NCBI RefSeq assembly: GCF_945859685.1
Contig: NC_079148.1
Span: 22,765,946-22,829,945 of the forward strand
Source: Eupeodes corollae
Lineage: Eukaryota; Arthropoda; Insecta; Diptera; Syrphidae
Length of the DNA stretch: 64,000 nucleotides
Reading direction: 5' to 3'
Made by a program: the position numbers and the translations under genes. Below the pieces are notes generated by a model. It saw nothing but the letters and a program-made list of their open reading frames with translations. It ran no database searches and was not told where the DNA came from. Below, one piece after another: positions 37,801-44,290 of this stretch (the first letter of the stretch is position 1; the number at the start of each line of letters is the position of its first letter).

Positions 37801-40544
37801 TTTCGAATGTTGAAAACAATAGTTCTTATAAGATAAAATTAGTTTGAAGCCAATATTTAAAATTTTTGAAAAGATATTTGACTCGAAAATCAATTTTTAC
37901 CAACTTTTGTTAAATTTTTTTTAGGTTTTTAATTTTTTTTTTAAATTTTACTGAATGTTAACAAAAATATTTTTTTCAAGGATAAAAGTAGTTTAATACC
38001 AATACCTACAATTTTTGAAAAGATATTTGAGTCGAAAATCAATTTTTACTAACTTTTATCCATTTTTTAAAGGTTTTTAATTTTTTGTAAACAAGAAACT
38101 GTCAATTCGATTTTTCTCAAAATTTGTCCTAATGGTGAAAACAATATTTCTTATAAGTAAAATTTAGTTAGAAGCTTTTTTCTCAAATTTTTGAAAAGAT
38201 ATTTCAGTCAAAAATTATTTTTTACCATTTTTTGATAATTTTTTTTCGGTTCTTATTTTTTTGTAAAAAAACTGTCAATTCCATTTTTTTTCAAAATTTT
38301 ACTGAATATTGACAACAATATTTTTTGAAAGATAAAAGTAAATTAAAGCCAATATCTCAAAGTTTTGAAAAGATATTTGAGTCGAAAATCAATTTTTACC
38401 AACTTTTATTAATTTTTGTTTTCGATTTTTATTTTTTGTAAAAAAAACTCTCGATTCGATTTTTCTCAAAATTTTGCAAAATATTGAAAACAATATTTCT
38501 TACAAGATAAAATAAGTTTGAAGCCTAAATTTGAAGTTTTTGAAAAGATATTTGAATCGATATTCAATTTTTACCAACTTTGAGTAATGTTTGTCTTAGA
38601 TTTTTATTTTTTATAAAAAAAAACTGTAAATTCGATTTTTCTCAAAATTTTATCAGATTATTCTTCGTTGCACAAAATTGTTTTGGAGATGAAATCATAT
38701 TTTAGTCGTAAAATTTTGGAGGTGACACATTTTTTTTTCAATTTTTTTGATTTATAAAAAAACCGTTAAATGATTTTTTTTCAAAAAATATACTTTTTTG
38801 ATATCACGTTACAATATATTATAAAGGGTGATTTTTTTGAGGTTAGGATTTTCATGCATTAGTATTTGACAGATCACGCGGGATTTCAGACATGGTGTCA
38901 AAGAGAAAGATGCTCAGTATGCTTTGACATTTCATCATGAATAGACTTACTAACGAGCAACGCTTGCAAATCATTGAATTTTATTACCAAAATCAGTGTT
39001 CGGTTCGAAATGTGTTTCGCGCTTTACGTCCGATTTATGGTCTACATAATCGCCCAAGTGAGCAAACAATTAATGCGATTGTGACCAAATTTCGCACTCA
39101 GTTTACTTTATTGGACATTAAACCAACCACACGAATGCGTACAGTGCGTACAGAAGAGAATATTGCGTCTGTTTCTGAGAGTGTTGCTGAAGACCGTGAA
39201 ATGTCGATTCGTCGCACCACATGAAGGATTTTACGCAAAGATCTTGGTGTAAAACCGTATAAAATACAGCTCGTGCAAGAACTGAAGCCGAACGATCTGC
39301 CACAACGTCGAATTTTCAGTGAATGGGCCCTAGAAAAGTTGGCAGAAAATCCGCTTTTTTATCGACAAATTTTGTTCAGCGTTGAGGCTCATTTCTGGTT
39401 GAATGGCTACGTAAATAAGCAAAATTGCCGCATTTGGAGTGAAGAGCAACCAGAAGCCGTTCAAGAACTGCCCATGCATCCCGAAAAATGCACTGTTTGG
39501 TGTGGTTTGTCCGCTGGTGGAATCATTGGACCGTATTTTTTCAAAGATGCTGTTGGACGCAACGTTACGGTGAATGGCGATCGCTATCGTTCAATGCTAA
39601 CAAACTTCTCAAGGAATGGACCGGTAAGTTGGCCACCAAGATCATGCGATTTGACGCCTTTAGACTATTTTTTGTGGGACTACGTCAAGTCTAAAGTCTA
39701 CACAAATAAGCCAGCAACTATTCCATTTTCGGGCTATTCCGGCCGAAATGCTCGAAAAAGTTACCCAAAATTGGACTTTCCGAATGGACCACCTAAGACG
39801 CAGCCGCGGTCAACATTTAAATGAAATTATCTTCAAAAAGTAAATGTCATGGACCAATCTAACGTTTCAAATAAAGAATCGATGAGATTTTGCAAATTCT
39901 ATGCGTTTTTTTTTTTTAAAGTTTTCAAGCTCTTAAAAAATCACCGTTTATAAAATTTAATTCAAGTCTCTGGCGTTTTTGGTTCGTTAGATATTTAGGG
40001 TTAACCAACATTTTCACCTTTTTTTCAAACTGCTATGGTAAAAAAAACCACCCACGCCATTTTCTTGAAACGTCGAAAAATGTCAAAATTTTCAATTTGA
40101 CAAATCGGACCCATTACAATAACTTCCTATGGGAAGTTAAAAATTAAATTTTCAAGTCGCTTTTAAAAAAAAACGATGAAAAAAAAAACAATTTTTAAAA
40201 ATGCCACATACTTAGAGGTTTCTTAAAGGTTGCTCAAGGGAATATCTTGAGTCTATTCCATGAAATCCTTGGTACTATCTTGCTGTTGCAACTCTTATTT
40301 AATTTAACAACTTTAAAATGAAAAAATAAAACCAGAATTAAAACAAAACCATTATCTTTTATTTCAGACAATTGACGAAGTCTATCTGGATCATTTAAAT
40401 GCATCAAAAAGTGGCCGACCACATTGCACATTTATTGTTAAAACAAAAAAGCGTAGCTATCACCTGCAAGCAGCTTCAGATTCAGCAGCTCGAATTTGGA
40501 TAGATGCCATCATAACTGGAGCTCAAGGAAATTTAGATTATTAG
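4270..40544 (+). CDS. Phldb: LL5/PHLDB-family protein (FHA - coiled coil - PH), nine exons
   Basis: Coding exons are 4270-4384, 4488-6262, 6327-6526, 6603-7639, 7720-7825, 14801-15008, 33938-34359, 34429-34561 and 40368-40544. They sum to 4173 bases (1390 codons plus stop); each has AG/GT borders and phase agrees at every junction. Residues about 18-115 form an FHA domain (RLSTAVTIHYIPIG, then TIGSSPTCSVSL). A Ser/Asn-rich linker with a Gln/His tract follows, then coiled coils from about 600 to 830, an Asp-rich tract near 830-850, the family helix HVIEHARQKMVDLKKK near 1045, a glycine tract near 1190-1208, and a PH domain at about 1285-1385 (GWSRRWFVLDR). Vertebrate LL5/PHLDB proteins bind phosphoinositides through the PH domain and anchor microtubule plus ends at the cell cortex with CLASP; that role is inferred here. 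The first ATG sits exactly at the acceptor, so a 5' UTR exon must lie upstream. Exon 6 is 208 bases, so skipping it would break frame. Confidence 0.9.
8093..8372 (-). repeat. tRNA-like SINE, copy 1 (with RTE-like tail)
   Basis: On the minus strand the head reads TAATGGTTAGTACGTAGGA (A-box-like) and GGGTTCAATTCC (B-box-like), spaced as in a tRNA promoter. The body has CTCCAAGAGTAATTCTTGTC. The 3' end (GGCCCTGGTTC, then TGCGCCACCT) resembles the RTE LINE 3' end in this window. Two further copies lie at 15548 and 33024. Confidence 0.65.
8505..9115 (-). pseudogene. LINE reverse-transcriptase C-terminus, degenerate
   Basis: The minus strand from 9109 reads NRIRKSEAAVGMFPNVWKN, TKLRLFRSNESVLYYGCNTW and LQSFINRSL, the connector after the RT fingers in RTE-like LINEs. 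Beyond 8837 the frame breaks, but a GRPRNLSRR-like tail can still be read. Not the same subfamily as copies A-D. Confidence 0.6.
9503..10552 (+). mobile_element. degenerate Harbinger-like element
   Basis: Terminal inverted repeats match at 19 of 22 positions (GGGTTATATGCAAAAAGATG at 9503; reverse of the right end GGGTCATATGCTAAAGGATG). Subterminal regions are rich in GAGATCGATCTC-like and ACTCTGAGAAC motifs on both sides. The target duplication is unresolved. Confidence 0.65.
9795..10170 (+). pseudogene. HARBI1-type transposase N-terminal remnant
   Basis: Readable in shifting frames: TGVQLLTNEVLGSILRTRGD, then MRFFLRYVGDPGFQSGVGEG and GVNQSTISRVVQQFATKI, the helix-turn-helix before the HARBI1 nuclease. 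At least two frameshifts or stops; no catalytic residues remain. Confidence 0.6.
10880..11195 (+). repeat. dispersed-repeat segment with internal duplication
   Basis: Two related stretches about 115 bases apart (near 10922 and 11036) share the pattern TTTTC-CATGGG-ATGCGT ... CCCTTTCTTAAGTC/TCCTTTCTCGGGTA ... TATCTCC. They are followed by CAAATTGGTTCTGTAGTTAAG and GAGTAACAGACGGAC, which I associate with common insect interspersed repeats. Class not assigned. Confidence 0.4.
11196..12845 (+). pseudogene. LINE reverse-transcriptase relic with YADD
   Basis: A run of fragments in order on +: YRGISISRAFGKYSPIFN, FFVDLKAAFDTVNRSSLIYK, LLYADDILLLADNP (RT catalytic box), NLDFRSHAKEKCNAAKTAIN, and a C-terminal zinc-knuckle-like CSLCNRNETENMYHFLAVCP. 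Several stops and shifts break it. It lies in PHLDB intron 5. No target duplication identified. Confidence 0.75.
12846..14059. other. intronic AT-rich sequence
   Basis: No feature supported. One open stretch at 13227-13502 has no recognisable domain and poor codon character. Confidence 0.4.
14060..14460 (+). promoter_or_regulatory. GC-rich island before exon 6, possible internal promoter
   Basis: A GCC/GCG-rich patch at about 14281-14345 stands out in a very AT-rich intron, and an Initiator-like tcagttc lies at about 13891-13897 after an agagaga stretch. The patch sits 350-500 bases before exon 6, which contains an in-frame ATG. Function is inferred from composition and position only. Confidence 0.3.
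14801..15008 (+). CDS. Phldb: PHLDB exon 6 (low-complexity Ser/Thr/Asn exon)
   Basis: The acceptor follows the pyrimidine stretch ending in aatgtag, and the donor is caa|gtgagt. The two bases left over from exon 5 plus the first base here give a GAT codon; the remaining 207 bases are 69 open codons ending in phase 0, which matches exon 7. The peptide is hydrophilic (MESTEMDDLTDKENRQQQ, then Ser/Thr/Asn-rich) and has no recognised domain. An in-frame ATG at 14826 could start a shorter isoform if an upstream promoter exists. The exon is isolated, with about 7 kb of intron before it and 18.9 kb after it. Confidence 0.8.
15009..15547. other. intronic AT-rich sequence after exon 6
   Basis: Nothing recognised apart from the donor at its start. 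Confidence 0.4.
15548..15782 (+). repeat. tRNA-like SINE, copy 2
   Basis: Forward orientation. A-box-like TATGTTAGTACGTACGAC, B-box-like TTGTTCAATCCC, then the same body (CTCGCAGAGTAATTATTGTC, TCATGAAAAGTG) and GAGTTGTAAGTCACTGGGC as copy 1. The RTE-like tail is missing or diverged. Confidence 0.6.
16297..17477 (+). mobile_element. inner Tc1-like element nested in the outer one
   Basis: Left end near TA at 16295-16296, GTGTTCATTAAAATAGCAGTG; the right end reads GCATTGCTATTTTTATGAAC then ACAACTG ending at 17477, the inverse of the left. Boundaries are accurate to a few bases. Confidence 0.6.
16432..17345 (+). pseudogene. inner Tc1-like transposase, multiply broken
   Basis: Fragments in order: MYKYSPKNKQWGGKSTAPKK; RRRLLEAKLPDRSPHKVPFL; AKRMEFAKAHREWAKEKWRN; LWSAES; KILEKVMLPYAEKKIPLVW; and a PDLNPIEYLWG-like motif in shifted frame near 17200-17240. 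At least five stops or shifts. The first catalytic Asp position reads WSAES, so it appears lost. Confidence 0.7.
17665..18566 (-). pseudogene. Tc1-like transposase, degenerate
   Basis: ATG at 18566 gives MGRGKHCTLERREIIKKLV, then YKKIQELLGCP and the second helix-turn-helix, to 18243. Downstream the frame is broken, but the catalytic region remains legible to about 17700. The first base of the right-hand transposase repeats, inverted, in the left arm of the element. Confidence 0.75.
18905..19744. other. intronic AT-rich sequence
   Basis: No gene or repeat recognised. Confidence 0.35.
19745..19995 (+). pseudogene. LINE reverse-transcriptase C-terminal fragment
   Basis: Forward frames read CAPKTSLNLLDRLQKRALKM then SQLHSTP, the post-RT region of jockey/CR1-like LINEs. 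A related fragment lies at 63355-63625. Confidence 0.5.
20079..20617. mobile_element. foldback MITE, copy 1
   Basis: Inverted ends AGGTTCAGGTAAAATAAGG and (reverse of right) AGGTTCAGACAACATAAGG. Interior contains GACTGGAAAGCTAGTCGAG. Related copies at 21785 and 31904 share the AAGTTAGTCAAGAAAAATCT and CCAGCTGCC motifs. Confidence 0.55.
20652..21593 (+). mobile_element. Harbinger deletion derivative
   Basis: Ends GGGCCTATTATGG and (reverse of right) GGGCCTATTAAGT, with ACTCAACT/AGTTGAGTTG motifs inside both. Contains only the N-terminal part of a transposase. Target duplication not resolved. Confidence 0.65.
20855..21360 (+). pseudogene. HARBI1-type transposase, N-terminal part only
   Basis: ATG at 20855 starts MESSIDFFLVNSEDENQLN. 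After a shift it continues YVLNEIKEYLKQPQRSSAIP, LCTALRFMAEGSKQKCSGKD, GLAQPTVSR (recognition helix) and, in another frame, LEKRICPQWIKTHM and FYQKTKFPEA. It ends just before the first catalytic Asp, so the nuclease core is deleted. Confidence 0.7.
21785..21935. repeat. foldback MITE, copy 2 (partial)
   Basis: Matches the MITE at 20079 along AAGGCAA-TTT, AACTGCC, AAGGCAACTTTATTGGAA, GGAAGTTAGTCAAGAAAAAT and the CCCCTTATGTCAAAATAACA end. Confidence 0.5.
22353..23460 (-). mobile_element. Tc1-like element with minus-strand transposase relic
   Basis: TA on both sides. Left end CAGTGACTCACATCGTAAAT, right end (reversed) CAGTGGCTTTCAGCTTAAAT, both followed by GATGCA. A third inverted copy of the terminal motif lies inside at about 23238-23258. 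A run of 18 or so A residues occurs near 22422. Confidence 0.6.
22560..23120 (-). pseudogene. Tc1-like transposase fragments
   Basis: From 23120 the minus strand reads MFDRGCHTSIETSELIIKHF, EGKIQRKIAKMVQKSSSTVQ and HIIERYVYENHV, a paired-type helix-turn-helix. Nearer 22680 it reads a GGSHVMVWGCMSSAG-like motif. The catalytic part is mostly gone. Confidence 0.65.
23700..24660 (+). pseudogene. Tc1-like transposase, legible but broken
   Basis: ATG at 23700: MCRGKSLSEEGKGKIKAFRE (HTH), then SLATVKRVIKSASQLKRKK to 24122. In the next frame: WQKVIFSDDKKFNLEGPDGY (first Asp), GSVMVLWE; then FQHDNAPFHTARTVRQW (second Asp) and DLNIIENVWGLLSRKVYESG (third acidic residue). Two or three frame changes. 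The right end of the element is at 24770 (CCACTG|TA); a left terminal repeat was not found immediately upstream. Confidence 0.8.
24773..25659. other. intronic AT-rich sequence with short microsatellites
   Basis: Includes an (AAAC)n stretch near 24955-24970 and a (TATG)n stretch near 25030-25062. No gene recognised. Confidence 0.4.
25660..25751. repeat. perfect 46-base tandem duplication
   Basis: Two identical units, 25660-25705 and 25706-25751, each starting GACGTTTGAGAACACG. Confidence 0.9.
25876..26643. mobile_element. TIR element, probable Harbinger-type relic
   Basis: Ends GCTGCGTTCAAT at 25876-25888 and the inverse at 26629-26642, each followed by GATAGGGTATC on the inner side. The minus strand near 26445-26365 encodes MSVEVVFEDVLYIIDDEEAI up to a splice-donor-like gtaatt. 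The plus strand near 26020-26215 encodes a short acidic stretch (DYSTDLSDDDELI) with intron-like gtgcgt...ttttag. Both are fragments. Confidence 0.5.
26644..27127. other. intronic AT-rich sequence
   Basis: No feature recognised. Confidence 0.35.
27128..27795 (-). mobile_element. Tc1-like fragment fused to RTE copy B
   Basis: Begins TACAGTGGTGGACAAGAATT (TA plus Tc1-type end). The minus strand from about 27790 reads TKMDQNVYRDIMLDHMVPYA, RFMHDNDPKHTSKLV and WPAQSPDLNP, the second and third catalytic motifs of a Tc1 transposase. Everything upstream of these in the gene is missing, replaced by the RTE sequence. Confidence 0.7.
27796..29290 (-). mobile_element. RTE-type LINE copy B, missing its 3' half
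   Basis: Minus strand: endonuclease with the catalytic motifs GDFNAKLG, GFRLIDFAAGRNVMVASTRF, NQIDHIAID and SDHYLV (29241-28810). A linker with NPWFDEECRQANAAKQQARK follows. Then the RT start (SNKAAGADGLNAELFKAAGD, LSIVGPILKKAD, NYRGISLLNITYKILS, CGLRPGKSTVD) runs to about 27796. The YADD region and 3' tail are absent. Frames shift at least twice. Confidence 0.85.
29291..30575. other. intron sequence upstream of the candidate alternative exon
   Basis: No coding sequence supported. The stretch at 30280-30400 is less AT-rich and may be a 5' UTR or promoter for the exon at 30576. Confidence 0.35.
30576..30647 (+). CDS. candidate alternative first coding exon of PHLDB
   Basis: ATG at 30576 in an AAAAATG context opens exactly 24 codons (MSVWMTYVNRRRPSQARV...) that end in phase 0 at a consensus donor, ccta|gtgagt. 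Exon 7 at 33938 also starts in phase 0, so splicing would give a PH-domain-only product lacking the FHA and coiled-coil parts. About 250-300 bases upstream there is a less AT-rich patch (30280-30380) that could hold a promoter. No homology was recognised; the case rests on phase, donor quality and position. Confidence 0.4.
30648..31903. other. intron sequence with short repeats
   Basis: TAGTGACTTCGTAGT and ACTACTTTTGTAGTT-like motifs near 31097 and 31796, and TTCACATGAG/CTCATGTGAA at 31391 and 31731, suggest one or two eroded inverted-repeat elements. Boundaries could not be fixed. Confidence 0.3.
31904..32049. repeat. foldback MITE, copy 3 (short)
   Basis: Inverted ends AGACGACATAAGGGACTTGA and (reverse of right) AGACAGAATAAGGGACTTCA; interior GGACAGCTGCC and GGAAAGTTAGTCAAGAAAAA as in the copies at 20079 and 21785. 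Confidence 0.6.
32428..32705. repeat. direct repeat of about 125 bases
   Basis: 32428-32550 and 32580-32703 are near copies (TTTTTTCGGCG-TCTCCAA..., GAAAAATATTTGTGGAGAGT, GCTGGTAAA), about 153 bases apart, with a handful of substitutions. Confidence 0.8.
32551..32949 (-). mobile_element. small TIR element encoding a MADF-like fragment
   Basis: Ends GCCTAGTACGCAGTTGAAG and (reverse of right) GCCTAGTATGCTGCTGATG, both continuing into GAAACGAA. The minus strand encodes MIDFISEEKKKLASLVEASE, AIWKLEHRLHKNNSAVDSLW and NKAAEM, the pattern of a MADF/trihelix domain used by Harbinger-type accessory proteins. Probably a non-autonomous derivative. Confidence 0.5.
33024..33225 (-). repeat. tRNA-like SINE, copy 3
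   Basis: On minus: CCGTTAGTGCGTTGGACAG (A-box-like), GGGTTCAATCCCTGCC (B-box-like), then TTCTCCAAGAGTAATTCTTG and GGAAGTCACTAGGCC. The tail after GGCC is lost. Confidence 0.65.
33325..33498 (-). CDS. possible nested micropeptide, one membrane segment
   Basis: ATG at 33498 gives 57 residues: a basic start (MASKRRGQS), a long hydrophobic stretch (IVIILMIIGSIFVWGWINIL), then a polar tail ending GDGLPTQQ. The frame is open for another 25 codons upstream with no further ATG. It lies antisense in PHLDB intron 6. I do not recognise it. The basic N-terminus, single membrane segment and non-repetitive composition look better than a chance frame, but chance is possible. Confidence 0.3.
   Translation of the reverse strand: MASKRRGQSIVIILMIIGSIFVWGWINILLFSIVFIHNSSKWVMNTVWEGDGLPTQQ
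33938..34561 (+). CDS. Phldb: PHLDB exons 7-8 (poly-Gly linker and first half of PH domain)
   Basis: Exon 7 (33938-34359) begins in phase 0 after ttttcag. It encodes a Ser-rich segment with a run of GGT/GGA codons (about 34064-34122), then the basic stretch before the PH domain (KRSLPKHQRPLTRYLP). Exon 8 (34429-34561) encodes PH strands 1-4 (YLHKLGATFHGWSRRWFVLD) and ends in phase 0 at tcg|gtgagt. Confidence 0.9.
34562..35213. other. PHLDB intron 8, first part
   Basis: Holds a 28-base tandem duplication (34971-34998 and 34999-35026, AACCAAGATCCTTACGT..., one mismatch) and scattered CATTGTCTCAC repeats at about 35090-35170. Confidence 0.5.
35226..37314 (+). mobile_element. LINE with RT and RNase H, 5'-truncated, 12-bp TSD
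   Basis: Flanked by TGCATGTTAACA at 35214-35225 and 37315-37326. Begins in mid-RT (GKSVETALHTLVRTIEYSL) and ends TAACCCTACCTAACCTAACC. A second, inverted copy of the same family begins at 63631. The RNase H domain suggests an I/LOA-like clade; not certain. Confidence 0.85.
35239..37204 (+). pseudogene. LINE RT/RNase H polyprotein, broken
   Basis: Fragment 1 (to 35850): RT with FTLVAFDIEGAFNNVDTSAI, GTPQGGVLSPLLCN and VIAYADDVAIAVSG, ended by a TGA. Next, in a shifted frame (to 36812): RNase H with YFYTDGSKTEEGVGGGVYS, VFQVELLAIKEVL, IFSDSQAAIKSL and WVPGHKDIRGN. Last (36767-37204): C-terminal CRSCMEEEETVLHLLCTCPA zinc motif, ending FVRDPNWFH. At least two shifts and one stop, so inactive. 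Confidence 0.85.
37530..38715. repeat. AT-rich tandem array, about seven 150-178-base units
   Basis: The block GATATTTGAGTCGAAAATCA then ATTTTTACC recurs near 37705, 37873, 38023, 38200, 38374 and 38549, with a partial unit before. Each is followed by TTTTATTTTTTGTAAAAAA, a TCGATTTTTCTCAAAATTTT stretch and GAAAACAATATTTCTTA...AAGTTTGAAGCC. Units diverge from each other by about 15-25 per cent by eye. Confidence 0.8.
38822..39950 (+). mobile_element. mariner-family element (rosa-like), inactive
   Basis: Flanked by TA (38820-38821, 39951-39952). Ends TAAAGGGTGATTTTTT and (reverse of right) TAAACGGTGATTTTTT. The encoded transposase resembles the rosa/DD41D mariner group known from tephritid flies. 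Confidence 0.8.
38937..39823 (+). pseudogene. mariner transposase, catalytic core lost
   Basis: ATG at 38937: MNRLTNEQRLQIIEFYYQNQ, then NRPSEQTINAIVTKFRTQ and DREMSIRRTT, followed by a stop. It resumes with LRKDLGVKPYKIQLVQELKP, DLPQRRIFSEWALEKL, GYVNKQNCRIWSEEQPEA and WPPRSCDLTPLDYFLWDYVK. The first catalytic site reads ILFSVEAHFW, with Val where the family has Asp. The segment carrying the second catalytic Asp is deleted between GDRYRSMLTN and RNGPVSWPPR. The N-terminal linker between RRTT and LRKDLG is also short. Confidence 0.85.
39953..40367. other. PHLDB intron 8, last part
   Basis: AT-rich, no feature apart from the acceptor at its end. Confidence 0.4.
40368..40544 (+). CDS. Phldb: PHLDB exon 9 (second half of PH domain, stop)
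   Basis: This terminal exon follows the acceptor tatttcag and opens in phase 0. It encodes the last PH strands and the C-terminal PH helix (SYHLQAASDSAARIWIDAI) and stops at TAG 40542-40544. The 3' UTR runs into AT-rich sequence with several AATAAA-like hexamers, the first cluster near 40700. Confidence 0.9.
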   Translation, partial: TIDEVYLDHLNASKSGRPHCTFIVKTKKRSYHLQAASDSAARIWIDAIITGAQGNLDY

Positions 40545-41853
40545 AACACAAACAAAAATGTCTGTTCTTTGTATATTATAAGCTTATTATTAGACTTTAA
40601 CCGTATTAAAAGAAAAGAAATCACAGGATTAACTCTCCATAAATACAGATTTCTATGCCAAAGTGAATTTTCAAATTCAAAAACAGTATAAAACTCTTAA
40701 AAAAATAAAAACAAAAATAAAATACACTATTTTTTAGCGTAGTGCGACATGTATTTTTTTATAAATTAGCCTTTAAGAAAACTCATTATCAAACGTTAAT
40801 TGCTCATGTTTTTCAAAACTAACTAGTATTTCATTGATCATAGAAATGGGAATGAATTAGCGCCAAACAATAGTTTCTATATGTATGTGCCTTTGTTTTG
40901 TTTATTTAAAGGATTACAATATTTATATAAATTAAAACTGATGTTAATTAAAGAGAATTCTTAGTGAACTTCTTAGGCACTTTAGTTAGTTGTGAAATTT
41001 ATTGCATTAATTAGTTATCTGATGCTTAGATTGTTTGCTTACTTAGAAACATTTTTATTGTTTTCAATTCATCTAACTTTTTTTTTTATACATAATATAT
41101 ATTTTACATTTATATAATTAATATATACAAACTTTAAAATTTAAAAAAAATTATTTCAAATGAAATAGTAGAGTTATTGTAGTAATTGTTGTTTGTGAGT
41201 TAATGCAGACATTTCAAAACATATAGTGTCAGATTAAGAAAGTACGAAAATAGATCTAAATTTTGTTTATTAAAACTAAATTTATTATATACATAATTTC
41301 ATATTTTGGATTGACTTGTGTTTTATCAAGAATTTACCTTCTTTTATTTATAATAATTTATAATTTAACAATAAACATATATGCATACATATTATATGCG
41401 CATATAAATCGAAATCTTATGTGTTTTACTTTTGAAGGTTCGAATGTCAAATTTGTATTAATGCTAATTGAGCACTTAAAACACTTGTTGGATCTTTTTA
41501 CATATTTTAATAGTGTCAAGGAATTTGTTTTATGATCTCATGGTATCTTCTTTTCAAGGAAAGTTTTCTTAACTGCAAATGGTTGGGTATTTTTATAGTC
41601 TACTCGAAAGAAAAATTGAGAATAGGTCTTAAAGCTTTTTTAGCAGAATAAGTAGTACACCTAACACTTGCACAATTCTGGGTGACCTTCTTGAATGAAA
41701 AAAAAAACGAACAAACGTTTTCATGTGACCCTTGTACATAATAACTTTAGTATTTATAGTTGTACGGTGACGAATTGTTTTCCCGTCATCCCGGGATCTC
41801 TAATTTAATCGATTAATACTTATTTAGATCCTGGTTGATGCTCTGATCAAATC
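40545..41853 (+). other. PHLDB 3' UTR and intergenic sequence
   Basis: AT-rich with AATAAA-like signals near 40635-40725. Polyadenylation site not determinable. Nothing coding recognised to the RTE tail. Confidence 0.45.
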
Positions 41854-44290
41854 CTTACTTACTTACTTAAGGTGGCGCTACAGTCCGGGGCGGACCTGGG
41901 AGTCAATCAACATGCGCCACCTGAGTCGCGGTCTTCCTCTACTGCACCGTCCCTCGGGATTAGATTCGAAGACCTGCCGTGCTGGAGCGTTGATGTCCAT
42001 TCGCTCTACATGACCTAACCATCTAAGCCGTTGGATTCCGTTGGAGTGTCTTATAGATGGTGATTCTAGATGCTCGAAAGAGTACTTTACTTCTCAATTA
42101 CCTTCTAAGTCCAAAGAAGCAGCGATTTGCAAGAGTTATTCTTCATTTATTTCAGCGCTGGTGTCGTTGTCTGTATTAATAGCGGTGCCTAGGTAGACAA
42201 AGTCCTTAACTTCCTCAAAGTTATTGCTGTCCATGGTGACGTTTTGTCCAAGACGTCGTCGTTCAATGTTCTTTTTTGATGACAGCATATACTTGGTCTT
42301 GCCCTCATTGACCACTAAACCCATCTTCTTCGCTTCCGTCGCAATGCTCAAAAACGCTCCACTGACATCACGCTTTGATCTTCCAATCATGTCACTATCA
42401 TCTGCGTATCCGAGTAATTGGATGAACCTTTGGAAGATTGTGCCTCTAGTGTTGACGGTTGGGTTTTGCACAATTATTTCCAAAACGATGTTGAAGAAGT
42501 CGCATGACCTTTTTTGACATCAAATACATCGGTGAGATCTTTTCCGACCTTGATAGAGCAGCGTGCATTCTCCATCGTCATTCTGCACAAACGGATAAGT
42601 TTGACAGCAATGCCAAAACTAGACATTGCTCTGAAGAGCTCTTCCCTATAGATGCTGTCATAAGCGACTTTCAAATCGATAAAGAGACGGTGGGTATCGA
42701 TTTGAAGTTCCTGGGTTTTTTCCAAGATCTGCCGTAGTGTGAATATTTGGTCGGTAGTGGACTTTTCTGGTCTGAAACCACACTGATCAGGACCAATCAG
42801 GTTGTTGACGCAATGTTAAGGAGACTGATGCCTCTGTAGTTGGTGCAATTTAGAGGATCTCCTTTCTTATGTATCGGGCACACTATGCTGAGATTCCACT
42901 CATCGGGCATGCTTTCTACCGATCATATTTTGCAGATGAGTTGGTGCATGCTCCCTACCAAGTCATCGCCTGCTGCTTTGAATAGTTCGGCAGCGATGCC
43001 GTCAGCTCCAGCAGCTTTGTTTGACTTAAATTTAGATATAGCTATCTTCACTTCGTCAAGGTCGGGTAGGCGGAATTGTTGATCTGCGTCGCCGAGGTTG
43101 AGTGGTTCTATCTCCCTTACAGCGGAATTCGGTTAGTCATCACCGTTATATAATTTGGAGAAGTGATCTTTCCATATTCTCAGCATCGACTGTGGTTCTA
43201 CTACGATGTTCCCCTGATCGTCTTTACAGGCTTCGGTTCGTGGCTGGTACCCTTGGGAGGTTTTTTTTACCTTTTTGTAAAATTTACGAACCTTATTCCT
43301 GTTGTGACATCCCTCTATCTCCTCGATCGCACGCTTCTCATGCTCTCTTTTTTTCCATTTAAGAAGCCGGTGTTCTTCGTTCCTCTCTCCTCTTCTGCTC
43401 GTAAAGCCCGCGAGCAGCTCTTGTCCTTTTGTGCAGCGCCGTTTTGTATGCCTGCTGTTTAGCTGCGTGCGCTTGCCGGCATTCGTCGTCAAACCAGGGG
43501 TTTCGCTGTGGTGGCCGTGCGAAACCTAGCACTTCAGAGGCGGCATCTCTGATGGCTGCAAGGCAATGTTGCCACTGGTATTCAATGCTTAATGCAGGAA
43601 GCATAGGACTCCTTAGGAGGTTATTAGAGACTCGATCGGAAAAGGACATGGCAGTCTCTTGCGATTGTAGCCGTCTAACGTCGAATCTTCTCATAGTACT
43701 TCCTTGTTTTGGCTTGGATTGGGATATCCCTAGCCTTACCTTGGCTACAACGAGGTAGTGGTCCGAGTCAATGTTAGCCTCTCGGAATGTTCGGATATCC
43801 TGTATACTGAAGAAATGTCGTGCGTCGATCGCAATGTGGTCAATCTGGTTGACGGTTGATTGATCAGGAGATTTCCATGTCCCCTTGTGGATATTGAGAT
43901 GTGTGAACTGCGTACTAGCTACCAGAACGTCCCGCAGCGAAATCGATCAGCCTGAATCCGTTGTCGGAGGTGATGTCGTGCAGGCTGTATCTCACGATTA
44001 TGCCACCAAAGATATCTTCTCTTCCTAGCTTGGCATTAAAATCTCCTAAGACAATTTTAATGTCATAGCAAGGGCACTGCTCACTGCTTCATCTTTCTCC
44101 TCTGTTGGGGCATGCGCGCATATTATGTTGGCGAATTTAGACTTGATTGTCGTGATTCGCTCGCTCACACTGTTAAAACTTAAGACTTTTTGCCTGAGTC
44201 TAGTTCCAACAACAAATCCACACCCAAATAGACGCTGTCTTTGTTCTCGGCAGCAGTCGCAGTATTAGTATACATCGCAGTCTTTTAGTT
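41854..44290 (-). mobile_element. RTE-type LINE copy C, near full span but broken
   Basis: The 3' end is GGCGCCACCT plus (TAAG)n at 41854-41880. Minus strand in order from about 44280: endonuclease (GFVVGTRLRQKVLSFNSVSE, NQIDHIAIDA, SDHYLVVAKV), linker (NPWFDDECRQAHAAKQQAYK), RT start, THRLFIDLKVAYDSIYREEL, RFIQLLGYADDSDMIGRSKR (catalytic YADD), and KTKYMLSSKKNIERRR with VYLGTAINTDNDTSAEI. An internal gap lies before the C-terminal RPPTRWR region. Many shifts. The 5' boundary is approximate. Confidence 0.8.

Noticed and set aside
37530..38715. Direct-repeat array as a CRISPR-like locus
   Set aside because: Units are long, AT-rich and diverged with no spacers, and the DNA is clearly from a fly.
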